In this document: in pieces, positions 35,620-45,487 of the stretch
Numbering within the stretch: position 1 is the first letter of the stretch
How the letters are laid out: each line of letters starts with the position of its first letter
Source: an archaeon GW2011_AR15
GTDB lineage: Archaea > Nanobdellota > Nanobdellia > Woesearchaeales > GW2011-AR15
Length of the DNA stretch: 64,000 nt
Assembly (NCBI GenBank): GCA_000830295.1
Contig: CP010425.1
Location: 932,884-996,883, forward strand
Direction of reading: 5' to 3'
The notes under the pieces: model-generated
Databases searched by the model: none
The model's input: only the letters and a program-made list of their open reading frames with translations
What the model was told of the DNA's origin: nothing
Translations under genes and position numbers: made by a program

Positions 35620-38600
35620 ATGAAATTTAAAACAGCTGTTTTGATTTTAGTATCGCTGCTTTCTCTCTCCATCTTCTCAAGTTTTTCTGTAGCTGAAACC
35701 CAATGCTGGAACTATGATGATAACCAGACAGGATGTGAAGCAGCAGCTGACTGTGACTGGGTAGAAGACCCGTGGGGAAGCTGGTGCCAGCAAAAAAGTT
35801 GCTGGAACATGTGGAGCCAAAATGATTGTAACCAAGCTTCCAATTCATCTAATTCTGCTTTTATAAATAAAACATGCAACTGGCGAACAAGCGGTTCAGG
35901 TTCTAGTGGGTGGTGTGGTCAAGTAAGTTGTTGGTCATTTGACGGCACAGATGCAAACTCATGTGTAAATAATTCCGTGGGTGTATCATGCGAATGGATT
36001 GATGAATATAATGCTTCAGAGTATGATTTTCCATGTTCTGGTCCAAGTTCAAAACAATGCTGGACATATACAGACTCTTCTGCATGCCAGGCAGTAGCGG
36101 GATGCAGCTGGGGTATGTGTGAAGAGCAGGGATGCTGGGATTCGAATTCTAAAACAGAGTGTGAAGCCTCAACAGAACAGAACACCACCTGTAAATGGAA
36201 TACGCAGTACAATTATTGTTATAAGCCGGGGTGCTGGGATTACACTGATAAATCAACCTGTGAAGCTAACAGCTGCAAATGGGATAACCAGTACTGCAGC
36301 AATAAATGGTGCTCAGATTTTTCAGGAAAAAATGAGTCCTTCTGTGTGAATAATACAGCTTCTTTGAATTGCAAATATGAGGCCGCCGGCAACACATGCA
36401 CAGACAACGGCTGCTGGAATGTGAACAATGAGGCATCCTGCAATGCAACCTCTTCATGCATCTGGGAAACATATGATGAGACTGGATGGTGTGAAGAAGT
36501 GAGGTGTTGGTCATTTGACGGAACAGATAATTCAACATGTGTGGGTAATAATGCAGGTCTTCGTTGCACATGGGACAACAGCACAGGAAATGAATGGTGT
36601 TATGAAGATTTTAGTGCTAAGAGCTGTACTAATTACCTGTCAGAAAAACAGTGCCTTGACACTTTCTATTGTATGTGGAACACGACAAATTGTCTAGAGC
36701 CGGGTTTCGCAGGCATTACAACAGACTTTAATCAATGGAATCCAGGATGCTATATATTTGATGGAAATGAGACACTATGCAATTCTACACTGGGATGCAC
36801 ATGGGATAATCCAACCCTAGACTGCAATGGAAATTCAACAATACAACAAAACGGTTTATCATGTGGAAATGTAAATAGTGCAAATCTATGCAATACAATC
36901 CCTGCCTTGGGCAGCTGCTGTTCATGGGTGAATAACACCTGCCAGACTGATAGGTATAAGACAACATGCTGGGATTCTATTGAGGAGCCTCCTGCAGGAG
37001 CAGCCTTCTGTGAAGATTATAAGGCTTTTACTGATGACGACCTATGTGCGAAGATAGCCGGAAGCCCATGGTTCATGCCTTGCAGGTGGAACAACGGAAC
37101 AGCTAGATGTGAGGCAAAACTGGATAAGATATTTACAGAAGGCAAGGAAAACATTATGCTTATAGACAATAAACAGAATTGTGAATATGCAGGAGGCAAA
37201 TGGATAACTGAAAGCTATTGTGAAGGCGCTACAGCAGTTCCTACAGGAAGGTGCGAATTAAAGTTTGATGAAGAGAGAAATTGTGATAAATCCTGTTTTG
37301 CGTGTGAATATAAGACAGATGGCACTAACTGGAGCACTGTCCAGAAGGCAAAGGATGCATGTACAGCTTCAAAACTTGGAGTGTGTGAATTTACAGAAAA
37401 CTCAGGTGCACCTAATGGGTTAGGATCTTGCAATATCAAACAGGGATTTAAGAACTTAGGCGGGAAAACCTGTGATGATGATTGTGGTGCTTGCGCATAT
37501 ACAGGAGACCCTACATCATCAGATCCTACTAATAGACCCTCTGCTTATTGTGCAGAGAGCGCGAAAGGATGCAAATGGCTGCCCGACCCTTTATACCCGA
37601 CAGACGAGAGCAAAGGAAAATGCACTGGGTTGTCAGAAAAAACATGCAATGACAAATGTGATAAATGCATTGAAACTAATTGTGAGGATGTAGGAGCCAA
37701 AAAAGGTGATTCTTCTCTATCAAAACAATGTAGCTGGAGCGCAACTGAGAACAAATGTAATCCTTTAAGTGGCGGCGATCAGATGGAGACTTGTTTTGAT
37801 GGTATAGATAATAACAATAATGGAGACGTAGATTGTGCTGATTCAATGTGTTTTTCAGATCCTTTTTGTGGCGGCGACTTTTTTTCAACTAATAATAATT
37901 GCTGGAACTATAACAATGATAATGAGACTTGTATAGCGAATGATTGTAATTGGGTAGAAGAGGCATGGGGCAGCTGGTGTGATATACCCGGAGCAAATTG
38001 CTGGAAATTTGACACTACAAATGAATCAGTATGTGAGGGCCAGTCAGGCTGCCAGTGGTATCCGTTCTCAGGAAATGGACAATGCGAAGAAAACTGGGAA
38101 AAAGAAGAGTTCAATACATGCTTTAATTTTAATAACCAAAGCGACTGCACAGGCAACTGTACATGGATAGTTGATACATGGTGCCAGGAGGTTGGTGGAA
38201 GGTGTGAAACAAACTGGAATTCTACAGGGAATGACTGGAAAGACTGTTGGCAGGTTTACGGGCAATGGGGACAGGAAGACAAAGCTGGGTGTATAGCTGA
38301 TCCTGCATGCAATTGGGTTAATGATACCTGGTGCCAATCCCAGGGAGTGAATACAGGATGGTGCGACCATGTTAAGTTTTCATGCTGGAATTATAAAAAT
38401 GAAACATCATGCACTGATGTAGTGGATTCTGTTAACAGGTCTGAATGGTGTGAATGGCGTTCAGATGAATGGGGCGATTGGTGTCAAAGCAAATCTGAGG
38501 GAGGATCATCATGTTGGAATGTTGAAAATGAATCAACCTGTACAAGTCAAGGGTGTAATTGGTTAGTAGGACTTTGTGATCCAATAGGATTTGGCGGTCA

Positions 38601-41475
38601 AGGTGGCAGTGGAGGAGGATTTGCGCAGACCTGCTTTAAGTATACAGGCAATGAGACAGCATGCACAAATACCACAGGATGCGGCTGGTTCCCTGAACCT
38701 CAGCCGTTCTGCGATGTTGATTTCAGCAGTGATTGCCCACAATACTGGAATGATAATACCAGCTGTATAAACAACCCTCAATGTGAATGGAAAACTGATG
38801 GATTTGGAGGAGGATGGTGTGATTCAAAAATATTTAATTGTTTCCAATTAAATGACAACGCATCATGTACAAACTCAACACATTGTACTTGGTCTGGATA
38901 TAGTTGTGAGCCTAGCTGTTTTGTTGGAAATAAAGACGAATCTGCCTGTGGAGCTGTCTTATTAAATAGTTCAAGTGTACCTGCATGCAGATGGACTTCA
39001 GGTTGGTGCGATTCTGGGTTGAATACACAGTTCTTTAAAGATATGGAGGGAGGAGAGCCTGTAATGCTTGGAGTTGACCCTGTAGGAGATGCAAGCACCA
39101 ATGAGACTGATATTATTGGACTGGGAATGAAAGATATGGGCAATGCATTTGGATTTGGCATCCCAGTTGTTGATTTGGCCAATGCAGCTGTATGTAATAA
39201 TATGAATCTGCGAAACGGAGGCAAGGGGGCCGGAAAAAACACAACAAAATTCTTCTGGTATCTTGATGCAGATGGTGATAAAACAAATAATTGTGCAGCT
39301 AAACATAATATCTCAGATACAGGATATGAATTTTACTTTACTTATGCTGTCGGATGGGACCAGCAGAGCAATGATATAAGCGAGAATATGACCTCATTTA
39401 AATGCTCATCAGGAAGCTTTGTTGCTACAGACATTAAATTAAGCGTATTTAGGAACATGTTATGCAATGAGATTGGCGGAGGCATGGTAGCTGTTGAAAA
39501 AACAGATTTAGAAAAATTCACAATATTATATAATGCAAGCGCAGATTTGAGAGTTAGTGCAGCAACAGCCGGAGATGGGAATAATATCACTTCTGTAAGT
39601 GATTACATAAGCCCAGGATTCGCTACTCCGGGAGCAATTGATTTCTCACTTGATTCCTTTGACCTATTTAAAATGCAGGGTAATAATTCAAATAATAAAG
39701 GCCAGGACAATGCTTTCAAAGGCTTTGTACAGTATGATGCAGATTGCTGGACGTCATCAGGATGTTCAGATTATTCATGTATGAACCATCCTTATTGTGT
39801 TGCTAACTCTTTAGGCGTGCATGCTGCAGGATTTGAGGATACAAGAATGCCTAAGATAAAGGCAATTACAAGAGAAACCTACAGGGATGCTGCACTGATA
39901 AACTATTTCACAGATAAGCCAGCTAACGGAACATTGCACTTCTATAGCACAGACAGCACATGCACAACAGAGAATGCTACAATATACGATACAGGAATTA
40001 ACAATTCATATGTGAGAGATTACAGACTGCCGCACGTAGCTGAGATATATAACGATGGCGGGGCAGATTCACTGCCATACGCTCTTTCAGAAGATACAAA
40101 ATATTACTTTAAGTTAGAAATATGTGATGAGGACGGAAAATGCGGAAAAAGTGCCTGCTCATCATTTAAGACAGAAACTACAGCATCATGCGGTTTCTGT
40201 AACTTTGTTACAAGGCTGCAGACGCCAGCAGGATGGGTTGTAAGCTATGACCTTGACCAGGACGGCACATATGAACATGTCCAGGGTGAAGTATGCGGTG
40301 TTAATGCGGGTATGAAGACTAATTATAGCACAGGTAGAGCAGCAAATATACTGCTTAAACAATCAGATAACACCTCCTGGATTGAATTTAAAGATGCCAG
40401 ATTGACAAAAACAGGACTTGGCAGTAAGATAAGCAATATACAATCAACATCAGCTCTTGCACAGGGAACCACAACAGATGCATCAGGAAATAACATAGGC
40501 TATGTTGGTATGGTATCTGACACAAGAGATAAAATCATAAATAATCTATATCCGGAACAATGCCTGATAAAGATACCCGGGACAGGAAGCTGTACAGAAT
40601 TATGGCACTGCAACGACGAGTTAACTACTTGCGTAGACAGGACAGATGAAGCAACATTAAATGAAACAGGCAGCGATTACTGCATCTGGGAGATACCTTT
40701 CTGTGAATTCTCTGTCTGGGCAGGAGGCCAGCCAAGCACCAATGAAGATAATGGCGGTGGAGGCAGCGGTGGCGGAGGCGGCGGAGGCGGGGGCGGCAGC
40801 TCAGGCGGAGGAGGGGGAAGTTCTGCGGCTTCAGATAAAACTTCAAGGAAAATGACATGGACGGCTGTCAGAGCCGGGCAGGTGCTGACTTTTAAACCAA
40901 ACAGCATCAGTATACCTGTTGATGACGTAGTGTTTACTTCAAAAAATGATATCTCCCTAATGGTTCTGGAAGTGATTGTACATGAAATAAAGCCAGGCAG
41001 CATAACTGAGCTTGAAAATTCATTTAATTATCTTGAATTTCAACCTGAGAATTTCACTCAGTCAGATATTGAAGGTGATGTTGAAATAAAATTCTCTATA
41101 GAAAAATCATGGGTAGATGAAAACGCGAAGGACAAAAATTCTGTTTACCTATACAAGTATTTTGGTGATACCTGGAATAGGCTTGAGACAGGGCTGATAA
41201 ACGAAAGCGAAGAAAAATACACCTACAAAGCCACAACAGCATTTTTCAGTTATTATGCTATTGCTGCAGATGAAAAGCCGGAAGAGCAGGCAGAAGATGA
41301 ACCTGAAGCTGCAGATAATGGTGAGGGGGAAGAAATCACATTCAATAAGATTATTGAGCCTATTGTAGAAAAAATTTCTGAGTTTAGATGGTGGATCGTG
41401 GGAGCAGGAATGATTGTGTTTGTTATATTATTACTGGTATTTCACAATCCGCATAAACATGTTGATAAGAAATAA
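35620..41475 (+). CDS. giant Cys/Trp-repeat surface protein with PGF-pre-PGF-like domain
   Basis: The protein has 1951 residues: a signal peptide at 1-27 (ending SVAET), then about 23 repeats over residues 27-1130, each built around C-W-x(4-8)-C-x(4-6)-C-x-W. The repeats are interrupted near 724-740 by CFDGIDNNNNGDVDC, similar to the DGxDNDxDGxxDC motif of secreted proteins. A beta-rich region (1150-1690) and a glycine stretch (about 1707-1740) follow. The domain starting MTWTAVRAGQVLTF resembles the archaeal PGF-pre-PGF domain. An acidic stalk, one membrane helix near 1925 and a basic tail anchor it. Many Asn-x-Ser/Thr sites suggest glycosylation. The Cys pairs imply disulfide cross-links outside the cell. 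Likely role: envelope or host-contact protein. Confidence 0.8.
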   Translation: MKFKTAVLILVSLLSLSIFSSFSVAETQCWNYDDNQTGCEAAADCDWVEDPWGSWCQQKSCWNMWSQNDCNQASNSSNSAFINKTCNWRTSGSGSSGWCGQVSCWSFDGTDANSCVNNSVGVSCEWIDEYNASEYDFPCSGPSSKQCWTYTDSSACQAVAGCSWGMCEEQGCWDSNSKTECEASTEQNTTCKWNTQYNYCYKPGCWDYTDKSTCEANSCKWDNQYCSNKWCSDFSGKNESFCVNNTASLNCKYEAAGNTCTDNGCWNVNNEASCNATSSCIWETYDETGWCEEVRCWSFDGTDNSTCVGNNAGLRCTWDNSTGNEWCYEDFSAKSCTNYLSEKQCLDTFYCMWNTTNCLEPGFAGITTDFNQWNPGCYIFDGNETLCNSTLGCTWDNPTLDCNGNSTIQQNGLSCGNVNSANLCNTIPALGSCCSWVNNTCQTDRYKTTCWDSIEEPPAGAAFCEDYKAFTDDDLCAKIAGSPWFMPCRWNNGTARCEAKLDKIFTEGKENIMLIDNKQNCEYAGGKWITESYCEGATAVPTGRCELKFDEERNCDKSCFACEYKTDGTNWSTVQKAKDACTASKLGVCEFTENSGAPNGLGSCNIKQGFKNLGGKTCDDDCGACAYTGDPTSSDPTNRPSAYCAESAKGCKWLPDPLYPTDESKGKCTGLSEKTCNDKCDKCIETNCEDVGAKKGDSSLSKQCSWSATENKCNPLSGGDQMETCFDGIDNNNNGDVDCADSMCFSDPFCGGDFFSTNNNCWNYNNDNETCIANDCNWVEEAWGSWCDIPGANCWKFDTTNESVCEGQSGCQWYPFSGNGQCEENWEKEEFNTCFNFNNQSDCTGNCTWIVDTWCQEVGGRCETNWNSTGNDWKDCWQVYGQWGQEDKAGCIADPACNWVNDTWCQSQGVNTGWCDHVKFSCWNYKNETSCTDVVDSVNRSEWCEWRSDEWGDWCQSKSEGGSSCWNVENESTCTSQGCNWLVGLCDPIGFGGQGGSGGGFAQTCFKYTGNETACTNTTGCGWFPEPQPFCDVDFSSDCPQYWNDNTSCINNPQCEWKTDGFGGGWCDSKIFNCFQLNDNASCTNSTHCTWSGYSCEPSCFVGNKDESACGAVLLNSSSVPACRWTSGWCDSGLNTQFFKDMEGGEPVMLGVDPVGDASTNETDIIGLGMKDMGNAFGFGIPVVDLANAAVCNNMNLRNGGKGAGKNTTKFFWYLDADGDKTNNCAAKHNISDTGYEFYFTYAVGWDQQSNDISENMTSFKCSSGSFVATDIKLSVFRNMLCNEIGGGMVAVEKTDLEKFTILYNASADLRVSAATAGDGNNITSVSDYISPGFATPGAIDFSLDSFDLFKMQGNNSNNKGQDNAFKGFVQYDADCWTSSGCSDYSCMNHPYCVANSLGVHAAGFEDTRMPKIKAITRETYRDAALINYFTDKPANGTLHFYSTDSTCTTENATIYDTGINNSYVRDYRLPHVAEIYNDGGADSLPYALSEDTKYYFKLEICDEDGKCGKSACSSFKTETTASCGFCNFVTRLQTPAGWVVSYDLDQDGTYEHVQGEVCGVNAGMKTNYSTGRAANILLKQSDNTSWIEFKDARLTKTGLGSKISNIQSTSALAQGTTTDASGNNIGYVGMVSDTRDKIINNLYPEQCLIKIPGTGSCTELWHCNDELTTCVDRTDEATLNETGSDYCIWEIPFCEFSVWAGGQPSTNEDNGGGGSGGGGGGGGGGSSGGGGGSSAASDKTSRKMTWTAVRAGQVLTFKPNSISIPVDDVVFTSKNDISLMVLEVIVHEIKPGSITELENSFNYLEFQPENFTQSDIEGDVEIKFSIEKSWVDENAKDKNSVYLYKYFGDTWNRLETGLINESEEKYTYKATTAFFSYYAIAADEKPEEQAEDEPEAADNGEGEEITFNKIIEPIVEKISEFRWWIVGAGMIVFVILLLVFHNPHKHVDKK
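35701..39020 (+). repeat. coding repeat array (Cys/Trp units)
   Basis: About 23 units of 35-60 codons encode the repeated C-W...C...C-x-W pattern. Most units are diverged, but two are nearly identical in DNA (TGTTGGTCATTTGACGG at 35929 and at 36505), showing recent copying inside the gene. Unit number and spacing vary, so array length probably differs between strains. Confidence 0.8.
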
Positions 41476-41500
41476 CTTTTTATTCTAATTATAAATTATA

Positions 41501-42214
41501 GTGAATATGGAGATATATGACCATATTGAGATGCTTGACCTTGGGCTTTACCTGAAGGATTACGGGATTCTTGCTATTTCAGACACGCAGATAGGCTATG
41601 AGGAGTCTCTTAACAAGCAGGGGATCATGCTTCCGAGGTTCCAGCATAAGGACCTTATGAAAAGGGTAAAGAAACTTGTGGAGATATGCAGGCCCGGGAA
41701 AATAATCATAAACGGAGACCTGAAGCACGAGTTCGGCAGGGTTAGCGGGACAGAGTGGAGATATACGCTTGAGCTTATAGACTTCCTTGGAGAGAAAGCA
41801 GAGCTGGTGCTGGTAAGGGGAAACCATGACAAGACTCTCGGGCCGATTGCTGAGAAAAAAAACCTTGAGATTGTGGATTACTATGTCGTGGGGGATATTT
41901 ATTTCTGCCACGGCCACGAAATCCCGGAAAACAGCGATTTCAAAAAAGCAAAGGCAGTCATCATAGGCCATGAGCATCCTGCAATAGGATTAAGAGAGAA
42001 TGGCAGAGTTGAGAGATTCAAATGCTTTCTCAGAGGGAAGTATAAGAACAAAACACTCTTGGTGCTGCCGTCATTCAACCTGCTTACAGAAGGCACTGAT
42101 GTGCTCAGCGAAAAACTTTTGAGCCCGTTCCTGAAGCAGAATATTAAAGACTTTGAGGTTTTTGTGGCTGCGGATAGAATAAGGAGTTTTGGAAAAATAA
42201 AAGAGCTGCTGTAA
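41501..42214 (+). CDS. metallophosphoesterase (COG1407-like)
   Basis: A 237-residue calcineurin-like phosphoesterase with the metal and catalytic motifs in order: ISDTQIGYE near 26, NGDLKHEFG near 72, RGNHDK near 107, CHGHE near 142 and IGHEHP near 158. This is the archaeal COG1407-type stand-alone enzyme, sometimes linked to DNA repair helicases. The substrate is unknown. The start is GTG 41501 or the ATG six bases later. Its stop directly abuts the stop of the convergent HTH-CBS gene. Confidence 0.85.
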   Translation: MNMEIYDHIEMLDLGLYLKDYGILAISDTQIGYEESLNKQGIMLPRFQHKDLMKRVKKLVEICRPGKIIINGDLKHEFGRVSGTEWRYTLELIDFLGEKAELVLVRGNHDKTLGPIAEKKNLEIVDYYVVGDIYFCHGHEIPENSDFKKAKAVIIGHEHPAIGLRENGRVERFKCFLRGKYKNKTLLVLPSFNLLTEGTDVLSEKLLSPFLKQNIKDFEVFVAADRIRSFGKIKELL

Positions 42215-42808
42215 TCAGCTGCTGTAAAGCACCTTGAGAAGATCAGCCTTGGTTATGACGCCAAGCAGCTCTCCCCTTTCTTCTATAAGGACAAGGGGAA
42301 AATCCTTCAGCAGATTTCCTATAACTTCCTGCGAAGTGTAGGGCGGCATTACAGGAGGGTTGCCTTTCATGACCTCACGGACAAGGGAAAGAGATTTACC
42401 CTCTATTACTTTATCAAGGAGAAGGGATTCGGATATATAGCCTACAACCTTATTCTGCTTTACAACAGGCATCTGTGAAATGTTTTTCTGCCTCATCTTC
42501 AGTATAGTATCCTTTATTGTGTCTGACTCCTTTGCGGATATGATTTTCCTGTACATTATGTCTTTTGCAGTGAGCCCGCTGCCCTTATCCATGCCCCTCA
42601 GGGTCTCAAATATCTTCTTTGCGTTGGTATAGCTGGGGTCGATTTTCCCTGACTCAATCTTTGCAATCAGGGACTGGGATACACCTGATTTATAAGCCAG
42701 TTCAGACTGGGTCAGCCCAATTTTTTTTCTCATTCTCTTTATCTCTGAAATATCTTCCATAGTCCAGGTTAATCTTGGTTTATTTATTAATTTTCTGTTT
42801 TTATTCAT
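42215..42808 (-). CDS. HTH (XRE-type) transcription regulator with CBS pair
   Basis: A 197-residue protein. A helix-turn-helix (MRKKIGLTQSELAYKSGVSQ, about 26-75, ending ESGKIDPSY) is followed by two CBS domains (about 80-135 and 140-197). CBS pairs bind adenosine compounds such as AMP, ATP, SAM or methylthioadenosine. The gene is divergent from metK, and a long inverted repeat lies between them, so a SAM- or adenylate-sensing regulator of metK is a reasonable inference. A basic N-terminal extension precedes the HTH. Ligand and target are unproven. Confidence 0.8.
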   Translation of the reverse strand: MNKNRKLINKPRLTWTMEDISEIKRMRKKIGLTQSELAYKSGVSQSLIAKIESGKIDPSYTNAKKIFETLRGMDKGSGLTAKDIMYRKIISAKESDTIKDTILKMRQKNISQMPVVKQNKVVGYISESLLLDKVIEGKSLSLVREVMKGNPPVMPPYTSQEVIGNLLKDFPLVLIEERGELLGVITKADLLKVLYSS

Positions 42809-42851
42809 AGCGGAATGAAATGTTTCTCAGAGGGCAGTTTTTTTCGTTGTT

Positions 42852-42895
42852 CTGAAAATAACCATTTAATATTCTAATAGGAATATTATTTTCAG
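42852..42895. promoter_or_regulatory. inverted repeat between the HTH-CBS regulator and metK
   Basis: CTGAAAATAA at 42852-42861 is mirrored by TTATTTTCAG at 42886-42895, with a second inner pair AATATTC/GAATATT. It ends just before the metK TATA box (CTTTATAAC near 42900), where an activator or repressor would act. Probably an operator for the neighbouring regulator. Confidence 0.5.
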
Positions 42896-42946
42896 TAAGC
42901 TTTATAACTAAAAGCGGGGAACCAGAACCCAATAGGAGGGATCATC

Positions 42947-44113
42947 ATGATAAACAACAAGAAGAAATTTTTATTCACATCAGAGAGCGTTACAGAAGGC
43001 CACCCTGACAAGATATGCGACCAGATAAGCGACGGAATACTTGATGCCATATACAGGGAAGACCCCAATGGCAGGGTTGCTGTTGAGTGCCTTACAAAGA
43101 CAGGCAGTGTCATGATAGGGGGAGAAGTCACTACCTCCACTTATGTTGAGATGCAGGATATTGCCCGCAATGTGCTGAAGAGGATAGGGTATGACAAGCA
43201 CCATTACGGATTTGAGTCAGAGACAGTGGGCGTCTGGATCAATATAAGCAAACAGAGCCCTGAGATAGCTCAGGGAGTTAATGAATCCGGCAATCATGAG
43301 CAGGGTGCAGGAGACCAGGGCATGATGTTCGGGTTTGCCACAAACGAGACTGCTGAGCTGATGCCTCTCACTATATTGCTTGCCCACAGGCTTACACATA
43401 AGCTTGCGGAGGTAAGGAAAAACAAGAAACTGCCATATCTGAGGCCGGACGGCAAGTCGCAGGTTACAGTTGAATATGAGAACGGAGAGCCGAAAAGGGT
43501 GCATACGGTCGTGATTGCTGCACAGCATGATGAAGAGGCCACACTGGAGCAGATAAGGAAGGATGTGATAGAGCATGTCATAAAGCCTGTCTGCGGGAAA
43601 TGGATTGATGCCAAAACAATCTATCATGTCAACGGCACAGGAAAGTTTGTCATCGGAGGCCCTGTTGCTGATGCAGGCTGCACAGGAAGGAAAATAATCG
43701 TTGACTCATATGGCGGAGTCGGAAGGCACGGAGGAGGGGCGTTCTCAGGGAAGGATCCGAGCAAGGTTGACAGAAGCGGAGCCTACTTCGGCAGGTATGT
43801 GGCAAAGAACATTGTCGCAGCAGGGCTTGCAGATGTCTGCGAGGTCCAGGTTGCATACTGCATCGGAGTTGCACAGCCTGTTTCAGTCATGGTTGAAACT
43901 TTCGGGACTAATAAAATTCCCGAAGAGAAGATTGAGAGCCTTGTCAAAAAGCACTTTGACTTCAGGCCTGCCAGGATAATTGAGAAGCTGAAATTAAGGA
44001 GGCCAATATACGAGAAAACTGCCTCATACGGTCATTTCGGCCGCAATGACCCGGATTTCACATGGGAAAAGACAGATATGGCTGCTCTGCTGAAAAAAGA
44101 AGCAGGCCATTAG
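42947..44113 (+). CDS. metK: S-adenosylmethionine synthetase, bacterial type
   Basis: A 388-residue MetK that makes SAM from methionine and ATP. Bacterial/eukaryotic-type signatures are present: [19 protein letters not shown] at the start, [16 protein letters not shown], and [19 protein letters not shown]. Most archaea use a different MAT family, so this form suggests ancient transfer, although it occurs in some small-genome archaea. The start is fixed by a strong GGAGGG ribosome-binding site. An inverted repeat and the divergent CBS regulator suggest ligand-controlled expression. SAM is used by the BtaA-like protein, and MtnP recycles its by-product. Confidence 0.97.
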   Translation: MINNKKKFLFTSESVTEGHPDKICDQISDGILDAIYREDPNGRVAVECLTKTGSVMIGGEVTTSTYVEMQDIARNVLKRIGYDKHHYGFESETVGVWINISKQSPEIAQGVNESGNHEQGAGDQGMMFGFATNETAELMPLTILLAHRLTHKLAEVRKNKKLPYLRPDGKSQVTVEYENGEPKRVHTVVIAAQHDEEATLEQIRKDVIEHVIKPVCGKWIDAKTIYHVNGTGKFVIGGPVADAGCTGRKIIVDSYGGVGRHGGGAFSGKDPSKVDRSGAYFGRYVAKNIVAAGLADVCEVQVAYCIGVAQPVSVMVETFGTNKIPEEKIESLVKKHFDFRPARIIEKLKLRRPIYEKTASYGHFGRNDPDFTWEKTDMAALLKKEAGH

Positions 44114-44158
44114 GTTTTTTAAATTAGATTTAAATATAAGCTGTTCCTCCGTTGATAA

Positions 44159-45487
44159 ATGCAGCGGATTGATGAGAACACAGTGATGTTTGATAACGGG
44201 GTAATGGCGGTTGCTGACCCGACTAAAGACCCGGAAATAAAATATTCTGCAACAACAGTGGGAATACATGTCGGCGCTAACGGGGACAAGATTGAAGGGG
44301 AAGCGCATGCCCTGGAGCATATGGTTCTGAATGAGGATGGCATAAGAAAAGATCCTATCTCACTTGCAAGGTATCTGGAGTTTAAAGGATTTAATTTCAA
44401 CGCCCATACTTCTAATGACTATACGACTTATGAGGTGCAATGCCTTCCTGAGCTGCTTCATACGGGTATTGATTTCCTTGATAATACTATAAGAAACGAG
44501 AATTACAGCTATGAGGAGACAACAAGGGAAGTCAGGGGAGTAATAGGCTCTGAGCTTGAGACATATGATAAAGACCCTGTGCAGAGGTTTGGTTCAAGGG
44601 TTGTAACTTCAAGAGTTTTTGACGGGACAGGATATGCACACGATGAAGTAGGCACCCATAAATCACTGGCTCAGATGACCATACCAACGTTTATAGATTT
44701 TAAGAGGAGAAATTATAAGACAAAGGCAAAGCAGGGGGAAAGCAACATCATAATAGCTTCAGCCGGCAGAGTCAATAAGGATGAATTCTTCAATTACGCT
44801 GAGGAAGTATTCGGCAAAATGAAAGATGAGAGGGCGGTTGAGATAGAGGAAAACTGGAATTTCAGGCCTGGAGTTAAGTATGTAGAATACGATGAACTCA
44901 TTGTCAGAAGCAGGGAGGATTTTGACCAGGCACTGCTTTCGGTTTCATACAGGATTCCGCCTGTCAGCCATCCTGACAGCTTCGGGCTTGAATTTATTGA
45001 ATTTATGTTTGGAGAGGGCTTTACTTCAAGGATGATGGAAGAGATAAGAGTGAGAAGGGGACTTACATATGACGCAGGATCCACTTATCTTTCCATGGGG
45101 AACTGCGGAGTTATGGAGCTCCATGTTACAATGTTCCCGGCAAAAAAGATTGACCAGACTGTTGGACTGGTTCTTGACGTTATTGAAAGCTTTCCTAAAA
45201 AGATAAAGGAAGATAAGGAGTTATTTGAAGGCAAACTTACGCACTATAAGTCAACAATTGCGCAGAAGACATACGCCCCTGACGAATTATGCGAAGAATG
45301 GATACTGCATTATTTTGGTAAATATCCTTACTCTTTTAAGGAGGAATTTGAACTTGCCAGCAGAATAAACAAGGATATGATCCTTGACATTTATGAGAGG
45401 AATTTTGCCAATGCAGAGCCCATAATAGCAATTGCAGCTGCTCCGGGCTACAAGAACAATTATTCTAAATACCTTAACCAAAAATAG
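44159..45487 (+). CDS. M16-family zinc peptidase
   Basis: A 442-residue single-chain M16 (pitrilysin/MPP-like) peptidase. The inverted zinc motif is HALEH (H50, E53, H54), and the third ligand is probably in GSELETYDKDP further on. The C-terminal half repeats the fold without the motif (FMFGEGFTSRMMEEIRVRRG near 280-300). M16 enzymes cleave short peptides in a closed chamber. There is no signal peptide, so it is likely cytoplasmic. It overlaps the convergent secreted-protein gene by 14 bases. Confidence 0.88.
   Translation: MQRIDENTVMFDNGVMAVADPTKDPEIKYSATTVGIHVGANGDKIEGEAHALEHMVLNEDGIRKDPISLARYLEFKGFNFNAHTSNDYTTYEVQCLPELLHTGIDFLDNTIRNENYSYEETTREVRGVIGSELETYDKDPVQRFGSRVVTSRVFDGTGYAHDEVGTHKSLAQMTIPTFIDFKRRNYKTKAKQGESNIIIASAGRVNKDEFFNYAEEVFGKMKDERAVEIEENWNFRPGVKYVEYDELIVRSREDFDQALLSVSYRIPPVSHPDSFGLEFIEFMFGEGFTSRMMEEIRVRRGLTYDAGSTYLSMGNCGVMELHVTMFPAKKIDQTVGLVLDVIESFPKKIKEDKELFEGKLTHYKSTIAQKTYAPDELCEEWILHYFGKYPYSFKEEFELASRINKDMILDIYERNFANAEPIIAIAAAPGYKNNYSKYLNQK

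Noticed and set aside
35701-39020. A CRISPR-like or tandem-repeat array
   Set aside because: The periodic signal is codon-level: one continuous reading frame with Cys/Trp units of variable length and no constant direct repeats and spacers.
40750-40825. Glycine run as an assembly error
   Set aside because: The GGC/GGA-rich stretch is in frame and sits between domains, as expected for a linker in surface proteins.
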